Positions 18,046 to 27,570 of a stretch of 29,634 bases of DNA are shown piece after piece. Under the pieces are notes generated by a model, which saw only the letters and a program-made list of their open reading frames with translations, ran no database searches and was not told where the DNA came from. The number at the start of each line of letters is the position of its first letter. Within the stretch, counting starts at the first letter, position 1. This DNA is from Russula earlei (lineage: Eukaryota > Basidiomycota > Agaricomycetes > Russulales > Russulaceae): contig JAGFNK010000620.1 of assembly GCA_025769875.1 (NCBI GenBank), positions 1 through 29,634 on the forward strand, written 5' to 3'. A program made the position numbers and the translations under genes.

Positions 18046-18450
18046 TCAAGATCTAACGCACACATGATGCAAACAGTGCAGTCCATAAGTCAGGTGTTCC
18101 TGCATCTTCCAGACCCTAAACCACTCGGTAACAATTACATCTTGTGATAGTTTTGTTTGATTGACACGTTGCACATCCTTTGAGTAATTTTGAATCACTT
18201 GTCTTTGATTGGGCCACCAATAATCCCTTCTTATCGCAGTATAGGTTTTGCACAACCCTGGATGTCCTGCTGTTGGTCCATCGTGGTATTCTTGAAGGAT
18301 TGCCTGGTACGCTTCTGTTCCTCCCATCACTACCAAGGCTGTATCTTTCCTCCATTGTCCATTGACTATTTTGAGTTTGTAGTTGTCTTTCCATCATTTC
18401 AGAAGTCTTGTTCCTTCTCCCTTTTGATCCAACTTGATTCTTTCTTCCAT
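18046..18450 (-). pseudogene. E2 integrase N-terminal zinc domain
   Basis: Frame 18336-18046 gives ILQEYHDGPTAGHPGLCKTY and IRRDYWWPNQRQVIQNY (the two His). The overlapping frame 18397-18116 supplies GCATCQSNK (the two Cys) after a one-base shift. After CQSNKTIT the sequence stops resembling integrase, marking the edge of the insertion below. Confidence 0.8.
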
Positions 18451-18992
18451 GGTGGTGACTTCTAGAACTTGAACAAACAATTCATCTGGTAGGGCAGTGA
18501 CTTCCTCCTTTTGTGGAACGTCCAATTTGTATTCTGGTCTTCACAATAGTCCATCTGCTCTATTCCTTTTCCCTGGTTGATGTCGTAATTCCAGATTGTA
18601 CTGTGCCACTATGGGGAGGTATCTCGCCACCCAATCCCTAAGTTTCTGAGGTTCTCGATAATACATCAAGTTCTTGTGATCTGTGAAAACCACTACTTTG
18701 TGAGGCAAATCAAGCAAGAGATGTCTCCAGTTCTTGAATAATATCCTACTTCTCTTCTTATTTGATCTTCATCATACTGATAGAGGATAGCCCCTAGACC
18801 ATAGGATGAAATGTTGACATCTAAAAAGAATTGTTTCTTAAAGTCTGGTTGCCAAAGTATTGGATCGCTTGTAATCGCCTTGTTTAACTTGTCTAGAGCT
18901 TCTCGACATTCTTCTGTCCATTGAAAAGGGACTCCTTTCTTGAGTAATCATGTTATAGGTAAGGTTATGGTTGAAACATTCAGTATGAATGG
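18451..18992 (-). pseudogene. E2 RNase H domain remnant
   Basis: No long frame is open here, but the minus strand reads FFLDVNISSYGLGAILYQYD (catalytic Asp region) and, further on, VVVFTDHKNLMYYREPQKLR and ELRHQPGKRNRADGLL, the familiar gypsy RNase H blocks in order. A stop and several small shifts separate them, and part of the middle (the HYLEG-type segment) appears shortened. Confidence 0.75.
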
Positions 18993-19628
18993 TCAATGAT
19001 ATCTTATCAACCCCAGGGTCACTTGTACATCCATTTTGTCCTTGCATTCCCTTGGCCATTTGCTTAACCCTTTGATTTTGGAAGGGTCTACCCATATTCT
19101 TCCTTCTTTGGCTATCCATCTTAAGACTTCTATTCTTTCTTTCTCAAATTTGCACTTGGATACCTTTAGAAAGTATGAGTTTTGTTCCATCAAGTCCAAG
19201 AATTCATGCACAATTTGACAATGTAGAGCATGAGTCCCCTTAGGGGTCATAATGATCCAATCATCCAGATAATTAGCAATGTATTCTGGGTATTTTTGAA
19301 GCAATGGCCGAAAATCTCTTCTCATAGAACATGAGAAATATGCCGGGGCATTTCTTAACCCAAATTGCATTACTCTTGGGATATAAGTTCCCATGGGTGT
19401 CTTGAAGGCTGGTTTTGATTGGTCTTCTTCCATAATCCTCATATTGTTATATCCTTTGACTATGTCAAACTTTGAGAATAACCCATTGTTCTGGACTTGC
19501 TCCATGATTCTTTGAATACTTTCTAAGGTATCATTGTCTGGTATTGTCCATTGATTTAACTTCCGGTAGTCAATAATCAGCCTTTTTTCTTTACTGTCCT
19601 TTTTGCCAATAAAGAATACTGGTGACAC
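18993..19628 (-). pseudogene. E2 reverse transcriptase
   Basis: 211 codons with MSPVFFIGKKDSKEKRLIID, YRKLNQWTIPDN, FSKFDIVKGYNNMRI (first Asp), TPMGTYIPRVMQFGLRNAPA and YLDD at residues 120-123, followed by the thumb FLKVSKCKFEKERIEVLRWI. The Met at 19628 is internal. It joins the preceding frame through an overlap at 19591-19628. Nearest relatives by style are chromoviruses. Confidence 0.92.
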
Positions 19629-19986
19629 ATAATTGGAGGCTCCAGGTTTGATCTATTTTTTTCTCCAGTTCTTCTTCGAGGTATTTCCTTAAGTATTCCT
19701 TTTCTTCTTGAGACAGAGGATAAATCTTGCAATCCAATGATCTGGGAGCGTCAGGAAATAGGTTTATCTTCATATCTTCTTCTCTACTGGGAGGAAAGCA
19801 TGTAGAAGCCTCCTTAGAGAAGACTTTTGCATGTTGCCGGTATTCCTCAGGCAAATCTTGTTCTGTTAATTTTTGGGTCTTCAGATTTTGGTCTCTAGCC
19901 CATTCTTGAGCTATGCTAGTCTTTTGTATATATAGGGCTTGATCCTCTTTGGGTTTTCCACATTTCTTGACTGCTTTTAGCTGCAC
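19591..19986 (-). pseudogene. E2 protease-RT linker and RT N-terminus
   Basis: Reads VFSKEASTCFPPSREEDMKI, then LFPDAPRSLDCKIYPLSQEE and YLRKYLEEELEKK. This is the conserved lead-in to gypsy RT (the H-hydrophobic-P, L-P-P, hydrophobic-D-H region), here with ED in place of the usual DH. It ends at a shift just before the fingers domain. Confidence 0.82.
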
Positions 19987-20463
19987 GGATTTGATATAGA
20001 GATTGAGTTACTTGAGTCGTGCACTTTCTAGGTGCAAAGAGCCTTCCTTAAGTTCTCCCTTTTTCCAATCCATAGTTGGTTTGAATTCCCAAAGAAAGGG
20101 GTACCCTAGTATGACTCGGTCTCCTCCTAGGGACGTGATATAAAACTTCTGCAACTTGTTCCTTTTGTTATAATGGACCCTAAGCCAACAAAAATGTTTT
20201 AGTTCTCCTTTCTTTTTTTCAGTCCCATCAACATTTCAGACCATCATTGGTTCTTGAAGGGCTTGTCTTCCTATTCCTAGTCTTTTCCAAGTTTCTTCAT
20301 CCAGGAAGTTTTCTGTTGCTCCACTGTCTAGGAGAGCCTTTTCTGTGGCCACTCCTCGCACCGTGTGAAATGAAAAGGGGACGTTCATAGTTGCAATTCT
20401 CCTAATGTACATGGTGCGAGTTACTGCTGCCCTAAGTCTGGCCATTGACCTTGGGCTTATCAA
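19987..20463 (-). pseudogene. E2 retropepsin
   Basis: Frame 20463-20236 has the active site KALLDSGATENFLD (DSGA at residues 46-49). After a stop, another register reads GDRVILGYPFLWEFKPTMDW, the second conserved block. It lies directly downstream of gag, as expected. Confidence 0.85.
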
Positions 20464-21022
20464 AAATCCTCATCAGCCATTATTTTGTCCAAAACGGCAT
20501 CCTTTTCTTCCATCTTCATCCCTTTAATAGCTGCCATGATACTATTGATGTCATAAGCAGGGGGTTGTTCCTCTTCTTTAGAGTTCTTAACGGGTTCTTC
20601 TTCTTCTTCTTTGGTAGTTCAAGCTTTGACAACCTTCCCCTTTTGTTTAGGGTTGTCCTTCTTCTTCATCTGAGGGCATTGTTGGCTCATGTGTCCAACT
20701 TTCTTGCATATAAAGCATTTCCCTTCTGCTTGTAATTTCTTTCTTTCTTCTTCACTGAGCCTGAAGTGGTCCTGACTACATCCACATCCATGGCATTAGG
20801 ATCCTTCTTGGCCTTCTTCTCTTTCCAATTGCAAAGCCGTTGTGCTCTGGAACTCAAGTTCCCAGATGTTCCTAAGGCATTCTTCATTTCATTTAGGGCT
20901 GCTGCTTCTTCCCTTGCTATCATTTGCCATGCATCTAAATTGCCTGCTGCAGGTAGAGGCCTTCTTCAAAGGATCATAGCATGTAAGTTTCTTCAAAGCC
21001 CATCTCTGAACAATTTGACCGT
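20464..21022 (-). pseudogene. E2 Gag C-terminus with CCHC zinc knuckle
   Basis: Reads FDAWQMIAREEAAALNEMKN, then a basic segment KKDPNAMDVDVVRTT and the knuckle GKCFICKKVGHMSQQCPQ (CX2CX4HX4C, 20717-20676), then a Lys-rich and Glu-rich tail. The AMDVD motif before the knuckle is common in fungal Gag proteins. It is cut on its upstream side by the solo LTR at 21028. Confidence 0.85.
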
Positions 21023-21027
21023 CCCTT

Positions 21028-21856
21028 TGTTACGAACCAAGGCCAAGTCCTGGCCGAAGATTGTCCTATTTTACTCAAGAAAAACCTCTCTCACTTTGCA
21101 TTGCCAACTCCCTTCCATTTTCTGGGCTATCCCCCCTGCGGTACAAGATATTGCTGTTGCAAAGGCACTATAACACGACCAGGCACCAGTTTCCTAATCG
21201 GGTAATCATTGCGTGGCAGCCACATGGCCACTCAGCCACCATGGACCCGAAACAGCAGCACAAACTCTTAGAAACCATTGCATAAATCATCTGACGTCAT
21301 CAAGGCTCCAATGACATCATGGCTGACTGAGCGACTCCACAGTGACCTCATAGGCTCACTAAGCGCTCCACAGTGACATCATAATGATGTCATCGCTCCA
21401 CAATGATCAGTAATGCGCTCAGTAAGCCTGAAAGTTGACACAAGCAAGTTTATGCCTCTGTAGTCCTATTGGATGGTACCAAAGAGTCTAGAATAGTCCC
21501 AGTGCTTTGTAATCGACCCTGTACACTGTATATAAGCCCCAATGAAGCATGGCAGTCGTCAGACTGTCCATTTGTGATACTCTCATCTTCCTGGGTACTC
21601 CCCCGCGACCGCTCAGTTTAAAGACTCCTCTCGCTCCCAAGGTACTCTTCTACGACCGCCTTGTTTAAAGCCCTCTCGTTGCACTGGCTTCTAACCTTCA
21701 CCTCTGCCTCCAGTTACACGTACCAGTCCCCATCTGGTACATCTTAGTCATTTGGCTCGTCCTCTTGTTCAACGCTGCCTACGCCGCGTACCATCTGTTC
21801 CGACCCTTGCCCACCTGCTCCTGAGTCCACACGGATCAGCAGTACGTGTCTTGACA
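21028..21856 (+). repeat. Solo LTR of the E1 family inside E2 gag
   Basis: 829 bp, TGTTACGAACC...CTTGACA, sense on the + strand, flanked by perfect 5-bp duplications CCCTT (21023-21027 and 21857-21861). It retains the CRE TGACGTCA (21292-21299), the tandem array, the TATA-like box and the AGACTGTCCA start motif. No internal sequence remains, so it formed by LTR-LTR recombination. Confidence 0.95.
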
Positions 21857-22573
21857 CCCTTGGGTGTTTCTAGGCCATCTGGACATGAGTAGGTATTGAT
21901 TAAAAGTCACAATGTAGTCATCCAATTCTCCTTCTTTCGTAGTGAGCTGTTGGATGTTCATTGTAGCATCTTCTATGATGGTACTATCATGCCACTGAAG
22001 TCCATTGAGAAAAGGTTCCACAGGTCTTCATCTTCTCAAGGTGAGTTGGTGGGTAGTTGGTTTGCATGATCCTCTTGAACTCTTCTTATCAAGGCTTCCA
22101 GTTGTTGGATTACCCAACCATTGACTTTGTCTCCTTTATAAAGGGACAAAGGCACAGGCCACCCTTTCATATGGTACTGTCATGATGCTGCTTTGAGAAT
22201 TTATGATCCTATACAGCTTGAATTCTTTCATGAACTGTATAGTCTTCTTCCTATTCCCTCCAAACATTGCTGGAGGTTGTCCTCTCCATAGATCCGGTTC
22301 CTCCAGGGATTCCTTGAGCTGGTCCAACAGGCGCCGCTTGAGGTTGGCCTCCTCCAGGTGGTAATCCTCCAGCTGGTGGTCCTCCTCCTCCGGAGGTCCC
22401 CCTCCAGCTGGTGCTCCCTCCATCTGGTGGGTCTCCTCCTTGATGTACATTGGGCACTAGCATTGTTCCATGATGAGTGCCATACAAGTTCCCTGACATT
22501 GAATGGGTGGTTTGTGTCACTATTTGAGTGGTGGTGGCCATTATTTCAGTTGCTGCTTGCGTTAGATCTATGG
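21857..22573 (-). pseudogene. E2 Gag capsid region
   Basis: Frame 22450-22136 reads PPAMFGGNRKKTIQFMKEFK and MTVPYERVACAFVPL, then in continuing registers YKGDKVNGWVIQQLEAL and (22021-21836) EPFLNGLQWHDSTI, TKEGELDDYIVTFNQYLLMS. This is the Retrotrans_gag pattern. Upstream is a Gly/Pro-rich linker, GGGPPAGGLPPGGGQP, and IDLTQAATEIMATTTQ, which abuts solo LTR 22574. Confidence 0.82.
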
Positions 22574-24360
22574 TGTCATGAACCATTCTCCAGAGAGGGC
22601 CCTTGAAGGACCCTTCCTTATAGGAGGAAACCCAGCCTCTATGGTGTCACCCTGTTCACTCAAGCAAAACGGGTGAGTAGAGGTGTCCACAATACCGTGC
22701 GTGCATTGTCGCACAGCAATTCTCGGCACAATTGACATACAGCAAGCCCCACTTAAAGGAAACCCTTTTAGCAATGAAAGACAATACTAGGACCTTTCTA
22801 GGGACCCTTTAGGACGACTATAAGTGCTCTACAATAGACACTAACACAGTACCAAAGACCCTGCAATGCATTATTAGACTAACTCTAATAACCATAGAAC
22901 GAACTATAAGGCAATACTAGGACCTTAATAGAATATTAGGGTCACTTAAGGACCCTAATAGAACTATATAAGAGGCCTTATAGAATAACACTATTCCCTA
23001 ACCAGACTACAAGTCCTCAAATGACCGGCCCTAAACTAACTAACAGGAAATGAATCAGGTGTTGCATGTGTACTAAAAGCAGTGAACATGTGGACAGTGA
23101 AGGCTCTTACTCATCAAAAGGAACCTTCTTACTCAGCAGCTTACTGAGCATGACTGAGCATGCTCAGTAAGCCGTACTACTCCGACTCCTTACTCATCAC
23201 TCCAAGGTGCTTGATAACAAGGTTATAACTTGTTCCCATTTAGCAGTTCTCTTGTAGTATATAAGCGCTCAATAAAGTAGCGGACAGTCCTCAGACTGTC
23301 CATTTGTTTACGGCACTCTCTATCCCTGGGATACTCCTTTAAGGACCATCCCCTTGTGACTATCCTGGCCTCTTCTCTGCGTGACTGCTCTACTCTCACA
23401 GTAACAGTACCTCTCTGGTATTTGTTACTACTCTGGACTCTACTCTTGCCCACGTGTCTTGGACGTCTATCGACTCGTCTTCGAGCTTATCCCTCGCTCT
23501 TGAACTGGATAGTGTTACGAACCAAGGCCAAGTCCTGGCCGAGGATTGTCCTATTTTACTCAAGAAAGACCTCTCTCACTTTGCATTGCCGACTCCCTTC
23601 CATTTTCTGGGCTATCCCTCCTGTGGTACAAGATATTGCTATTGCAAAGGCACTATAACACGACCAGGCACCGTTTCCTAATCGGGTAATCATCGCGTGG
23701 CAGCCACATGGCCACCCAGCCACCATGGACCCAAAAGCGGCACAAACTCTTAGAAACTGTTGCATAAATCATCTGATGTCATCAAGGCTCCAATGACATC
23801 ATGGCTGACTGAGCGACTCCACAGTGACCTCATAGGCTCACTAACGCCCACAGTGACATCATAATGATGTCATCGCTCCACAATGATCAGTAATGCGCTC
23901 AGTAAGCCTGAAAGTTGACACAAGCAAGTTTATGCCTCTGTAGTCCTATTGGATGGTACCAAAGAGTCTAGAATAGTCCCAGTGCTTTGTAATCGACCCT
24001 GTACACTGTATATAAGCCCCAATGAAGCATGGCAGTCGTCAGACTGTCCATTTGTGATACTCTCATCTTCCTGGGTACTCCCCTGCGACCGCTCAGTTTA
24101 AAGATTCCCCTCGCCTCCAAGGTACTCTTCAACGACCGCCTTGTTTAAAGCCTTTTCACTGCACTGGCCTCTGCTCTTCGCCTCTGCCTCTGCAACACCT
24201 ACCAGTCCCCATCTGGTACCTCCTCGTCGTTTGGCTCGTCCTCCTGTTCAACGCCGCCTTCGCCGCGTACCATCTGTTCCGACCCTTGCCCACCTGCTCC
24301 TGAGTCCTTAGTGATCAGCAGTACGTGTCTTGACAGATAGTTCAACAGTGAGTCTTGACA
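22574..24360 (+). repeat. Solo LTR of a second family inside E2 gag, itself interrupted
   Basis: TGTCATGAACC at 22574 to GTCTTGACA at 24360, about 959 bp once the nested LTR 23513-24335 and its duplication are removed. The same family occurs complete at 27729-28672 and truncated at 26964-27570. Flanks are TATGG (22569-22573) and TATTG (24361-24365), a 4-of-5 match. Removal rejoins gag in frame (HFATAI/DLTQAATEI). It contains a TATA-like GTATATAAGC and the hairpin GGACAGTC/GACTGTCC (23282-23301). Confidence 0.88.
23513..24335 (+). repeat. Solo LTR of the E1 family nested in the 22574-24360 LTR
   Basis: 823 bp, TGTTACGAACC...CTTGACA, with perfect duplications GATAG (23508-23512 and 24336-24340). 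It is the innermost insertion of a four-deep stack (E3, E2, second-family LTR, this). Its CRE reads TGATGTCA instead of TGACGTCA, a CpG-to-TpG change, so it is more decayed than the E1 LTRs. Confidence 0.95.
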
Positions 24361-24710
24361 TATTGCTGTGGCAAAATGTTCAGTGAGCTCGTCTATTGGC
24401 TCCTTGTTCTTCTCAATTACTGGAGTATCTTCTGGTGACTCCGATTGCTTTGGCTCACTAACACTGGTGATAGATATGTCTTGTTCTGGTTTGCTCCTGA
24501 ACAACCACCCACTGGTATAGGGCTTTGTTTTGGTTCCTAAACTGAACTCTTCCGGATTGGCAATGAAGTTGTCTTCAAGTATGTAAAATCCATCCTTGTC
24601 CCAATCAATGAAATACCTGTGATTGTTAATGTATTCTGCAGGTCAGACTTCATTGTTGAATTGAACGTCGAAAAATCCACCCTCTGGTTCTGTGGTAGGA
24701 TGCTGCTGTG
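24361..24710 (-). pseudogene. E2 Gag N-terminal region
   Basis: Minus-strand frame running from about 24710 through one TGA to the solo LTR. It reads TEPEGGFFDVQFNNEV, then YFIDWDKDGFYILEDNFIAN, then SGWLFRSKPEQDISITSVSE and an acidic EKNKEPIDELTEHFATAI. The frame rejoins 22573 after removing the LTR. The true start is not determined; the N-terminal sequence has no family I recognise. Confidence 0.65.
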
Positions 24711-25008
24711 CTCCTACACCAGTTAAGGAAAAGTTTTGGAGGTCCTGAGTTCATCCTCAAAATCTTGTGTATTGTTTTTTTGATCAATTTCAACTCCAGT
24801 TTTGCCTAGCTTTCAATTATGATACCAACAAGCTTGTTCTTGGCAAAAATACCAATGGATTTGGCTATGTTCTATATCCTTCTTTTCCAGGATATAAAGT
24901 CTTGCAGGAGTTCCTGATCAACACAGGTTCCTCCCTATGACTACTTCTGCATGAGTTGGGATCCAAATTTTGCTCCTTCTTGGTACAAAGGTAACTACGC
25001 TTGACTTA
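24711..25008 (-). other. E2 leader between 5' LTR and gag
   Basis: About 300 bp with no convincing coding frame on the sense strand. The first bases after the 5' LTR (TAAGTCAAGCGTAG) do not match a primer-binding site I recognise, and I see no self-complementarity to the LTR comparable to E1. Confidence 0.5.
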
Positions 25009-26051
25009 TGACAAGATCTGACTGATCTTATTACCGACTCTTAGTGTCACAGATACCAGTTCTTCGGACTGGACCGGCAACCGGACAAGCCTACCCGGAC
25101 AGACCTCATGATTCTGCGTGCCCTCATGACTCATTTAGCCTCGCATGTACCACCACCTTCCAGCGTGTTCTACTCTTGATCGCCTCACCATTGCCTCACC
25201 ATTACCTTGTGTCTACTATTTGATATAGGATACATTGTCTATATAAACCTGTCTGTAGAAGAGAACAAGCCTTAAGCTTGTTCTCTTGTGAATATCACTG
25301 GATTCTAGCTTCGGGACTGTAGGCTTGCAGGGAATCAAGCAATCGACTCAGAAACTCTTTCCATTCTCCAACTCTTCAAATGCAAAGACTTATCTATTAT
25401 ACTTCCTCTCCACGGTACACACTAGCCTTTGCTGTGTTGTCACCAACCCCCGAATCTCGCAAGAACTCATCGTCTTGCTCGACTCTGTGCGCACGTCTCA
25501 CACGTGAAACGATTTGTCAGTGACACCGCCCCCAGTCAGTGACACTTAGTGAAAGAGTTGCTTGATATAGTTCAAGCACTAGACTTTGATCCCTTTGATA
25601 TTATCTCATGAAGAATTGATGTAAGAGAAGAGGTGCCCCTTTCACTTAGAGTGATTACTAGAGTTAGATAGAGAGATTGACAAGATGACTGTTTCTTGTA
25701 AGAGAGTAAGTTGAGCGTAAGGCTCAACTTCTTGGTACAGCAGAGTATTTATATGATATCTTGATAACGGCTGATTCGATTTGTACGAAACATGGGGTGC
25801 ACATAGCTAAGAACCAGTAGTATCCAATGGCATAACGCACAATTTGAAAGTGACAGAAATGACTCACACATGAGTCATCCTTTTCTAGTATCTGTCATCA
25901 AATGCTAAGCAGTGAGTAAGCAATCAGTAAGCCGACCACTAAGCAAATCACTAAGCAATCACTAAGAAGTAAGCACAGCTGAGTAAGCAAGTAAGCACAG
26001 AGGAGTAAGCAAAGCATAGGTAAGCAGATGAGAAACACAAGAATCCTAACA
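25009..26051 (-). repeat. E2 5' LTR, interrupted by a solo LTR
   Basis: About 538 bp of LTR once 25045-25544 and one CTTAG are removed. It aligns along its length with 13909-14473, sharing the AP-1-like pair, the AGTAAGCA array and the stem-loop (25708-25730). It is followed by duplication TTGAA at 26052-26056. Confidence 0.92.
25045..25544 (+). repeat. Solo LTR of the E3 family inside the E2 5' LTR
   Basis: 500 bp, TGTCACAGATACCAG...GTCAGTGACA, with perfect duplications CTTAG (25040-25044 and 25545-25549). The uninterrupted E2 LTR at 13909-14473 shows the empty site. It contains a TATA-like TATATAAACC and immediately after it a perfect 10-bp stem-loop GAGAACAAGC/GCTTGTTCTC (25261-25285). 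Confidence 0.95.
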
Positions 26052-26056
26052 TTGAA

Positions 26057-26297
26057 TGCCTCTGGAACTGCCCTTCTCTGAGCTCTTTAGCTCTCTGTCT
26101 GAAAACTTCTGTGTTGCTAAGTCTTCCAGATGCAAAGACTTATCAATAGTTTCCCCACTCTGCAGTACACACTAGCTGTTGCTGTGTTGTCACTGAGATC
26201 CCCAAATCTCATGAGAACTCATTGTCTCACTCGACTCTGCTGCGCTAGTCTCATGCATAAATGGATTTGTCAGTGACACTGCCCCCAGTTGGTGACA
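26057..26297 (+). repeat. E3 LTR, right part
   Basis: Continues 13723-13908 after E2 and shares its end with the solo LTR 25045-25544 (GATGCAAAGACTTAT, GTACACACTAGC, ...GTTGGTGACA). Ends at 26297. If it is the 3' LTR, the host duplication would start CCTCT (26298-26302); the matching left flank lies outside the window. Confidence 0.85.
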
Positions 26298-26963
26298 CCT
26301 CTTGACTTTGGACCCCTGCTGAGCAAGTCAATGCTCAGCCTGGGGACTGGGATGTGACATCCCCTACCAGCACTCTTGACCAGGTTGCCCACCCTGAAGA
26401 GCCTTGGGTGTGATGGGATGCTGACAGACACCACACAGAGATCAACATCCCTGATGGTGTAACTTGGGGCAACAAACTAGCCAGGTATGTGGCCTATGAC
26501 ATTGCTTTGGGAGAACCACAAGTGAGGGGGAAGAATGGAGAAGGCCATGGGGACTATGGTGAAATCCTCTAGGCCACCCCTTGCTACAACCTCTACAACT
26601 ATGGCCAAGATGAACATGACCTGGACTGCTTCAACACTGAGAAGCAGTTCAAAGGGTGCTGGAGACAAACCCTCTACCTGCTTGGCAATTTCGGGCTGCA
26701 GGGAGAGCTCTACCACTTAGACCACCTCCATACCCAGGAGGAGATGTTGGAAGCTAACTATAAGGTCCTCCAAGAAGAAGAAAACAACTGTGTTACAAAT
26801 TGGCCAAATACTCAGCTGAGAAGAGAGGCTTAGAGTGAGTGAGGGCCAAAGTGAAGAGAGGATGGCAGCAGCCAAAGTACACTCCCACTGCTGGGAGTTC
26901 ATTGAAGTGGGTTGCAGCCAGGGAGAAACCCCTCCAGGTGTATGGGCCAAAGAACTCCTCACC
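26298..26963 (+). pseudogene. Unidentified degenerate coding remnant
   Basis: From about 26440 the + strand reads INIPDGVTWGNKLARYVAYD, GEPQVRGKNGEGHGDYGE, a TAG, then YNLYNYGQDEHDLDCFNTEK, FGLQGELYHLDHLHTQEEML and a charged helix EANYKVLQEEEN. After a shift, SEERMAAAKVHSHCWEFIEV follows. Composition and conserved-looking aromatic residues suggest a real former gene. It sits directly after an E3 LTR in the same orientation and before a truncated LTR, so it may be the gag region of another E3-like element (LTR as 5' LTR) or another 3' ORF. I cannot assign it to a family. Confidence 0.4.
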
Positions 26964-27570
26964 TGTCAAGACTCACTGTTGAACTATCCAGTTCAAGAGC
27001 GAGGGATAAGCTCAAAGATGAGTCAATAGATGTCTAAGATGGTGTGGGCTAGTAGTAATACCCAGAGTAGTACCAGGTACCAAAGAGGTATGGTAACTGG
27101 GAGCATTGAGCAGTTATGCAGGGAAGAGGCCAGAATGGTCACAAGGGGATGGTCCTTAAAGGAGTACCCCAGGGGTAGAGAGTGCCATAAACAAATGGAC
27201 AGTCTGAGGACTGTCTGCTACTTTATTGAGCACTTATATACTACAAGAGAACTGCTAAATAGGGAACAAGTCATAACCTTGTTATCAAGCACAATAGAGT
27301 GATGAGTAAGAAGTCGGAGTGTGCTTACTGAGCATGCTCAGTCATGCTCAGTAAGCTGCTGAGTAAGAAGGCTTCTCTTGATGAGTAAGAGCCTTTACTG
27401 TCCACATGTTCACTGCTTTAGTACACATGCAAGCACCTGATTCACTTGCTGTTAGTTAGTTTAGGGCCAGTCATTTGAGGACTTGTAGTTTGGTTTAGGG
27501 AATAGAGTTGCTTATAAGGCTTCTTATATAGTTCTATTAGGGTCCTTAGAGTCGACCCTAATACTTCTAT
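26964..27570 (-). repeat. Truncated LTR of the second family
   Basis: TGTCAAGACTCACTG at 26964 (the 3' end of the LTR in sense) through the hairpin (27197-27216) and TATA-like box to 27570. There homology to the 27729-28672 copy stops, with the last third missing. The sequence then passes abruptly into the inverted E3 LTR. No target duplication can be assigned, so this is a deletion or rearrangement junction. Confidence 0.85.

Larger units (their letters stand above)
13909..26051 (-). mobile_element. E2: complete but heavily interrupted Ty3/gypsy chromovirus
   Basis: LTRs at 13909-14473 and 25009-26051 (the latter with a nested solo LTR) are bounded by perfect 5-bp duplications TTGAA (13904-13908 and 26052-26056) inside the E3 LTR. 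LTR ends are the inverted repeat TGTTAAGAT...ATCTTAACA. Minus-strand order is leader, gag, protease, RT, RNase H, integrase, chromodomain, a 2-kb 3' ORF, polypurine tract, 3' LTR. The two LTRs differ at roughly 5% by eye, mostly transitions, so E2 is clearly older than E1. Gag is cut by two solo LTR insertions and integrase by a further insert. Confidence 0.93.

Noticed and set aside
22251..22586. Gly/Pro-rich frame of 111 codons as an independent gene
   Set aside because: It is the linker of E2 Gag in its original frame; the capsid continues from the overlapping register.
24816..24832. TTGGTATCATAATT on the minus strand resembling a tRNA-Met primer-binding site
   Set aside because: It lies about 180 bp from the end of the E2 5' LTR, whereas a primer-binding site should be within a few bases.
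24770..24960. + strand stretch reading FNYDTNKLVLGKNTNGFGYV in the E2 leader
   Set aside because: Looks protein-like but is short, antisense to the element, lacks a start or any recognised family, and no repeat copy supports it. It may be chance.
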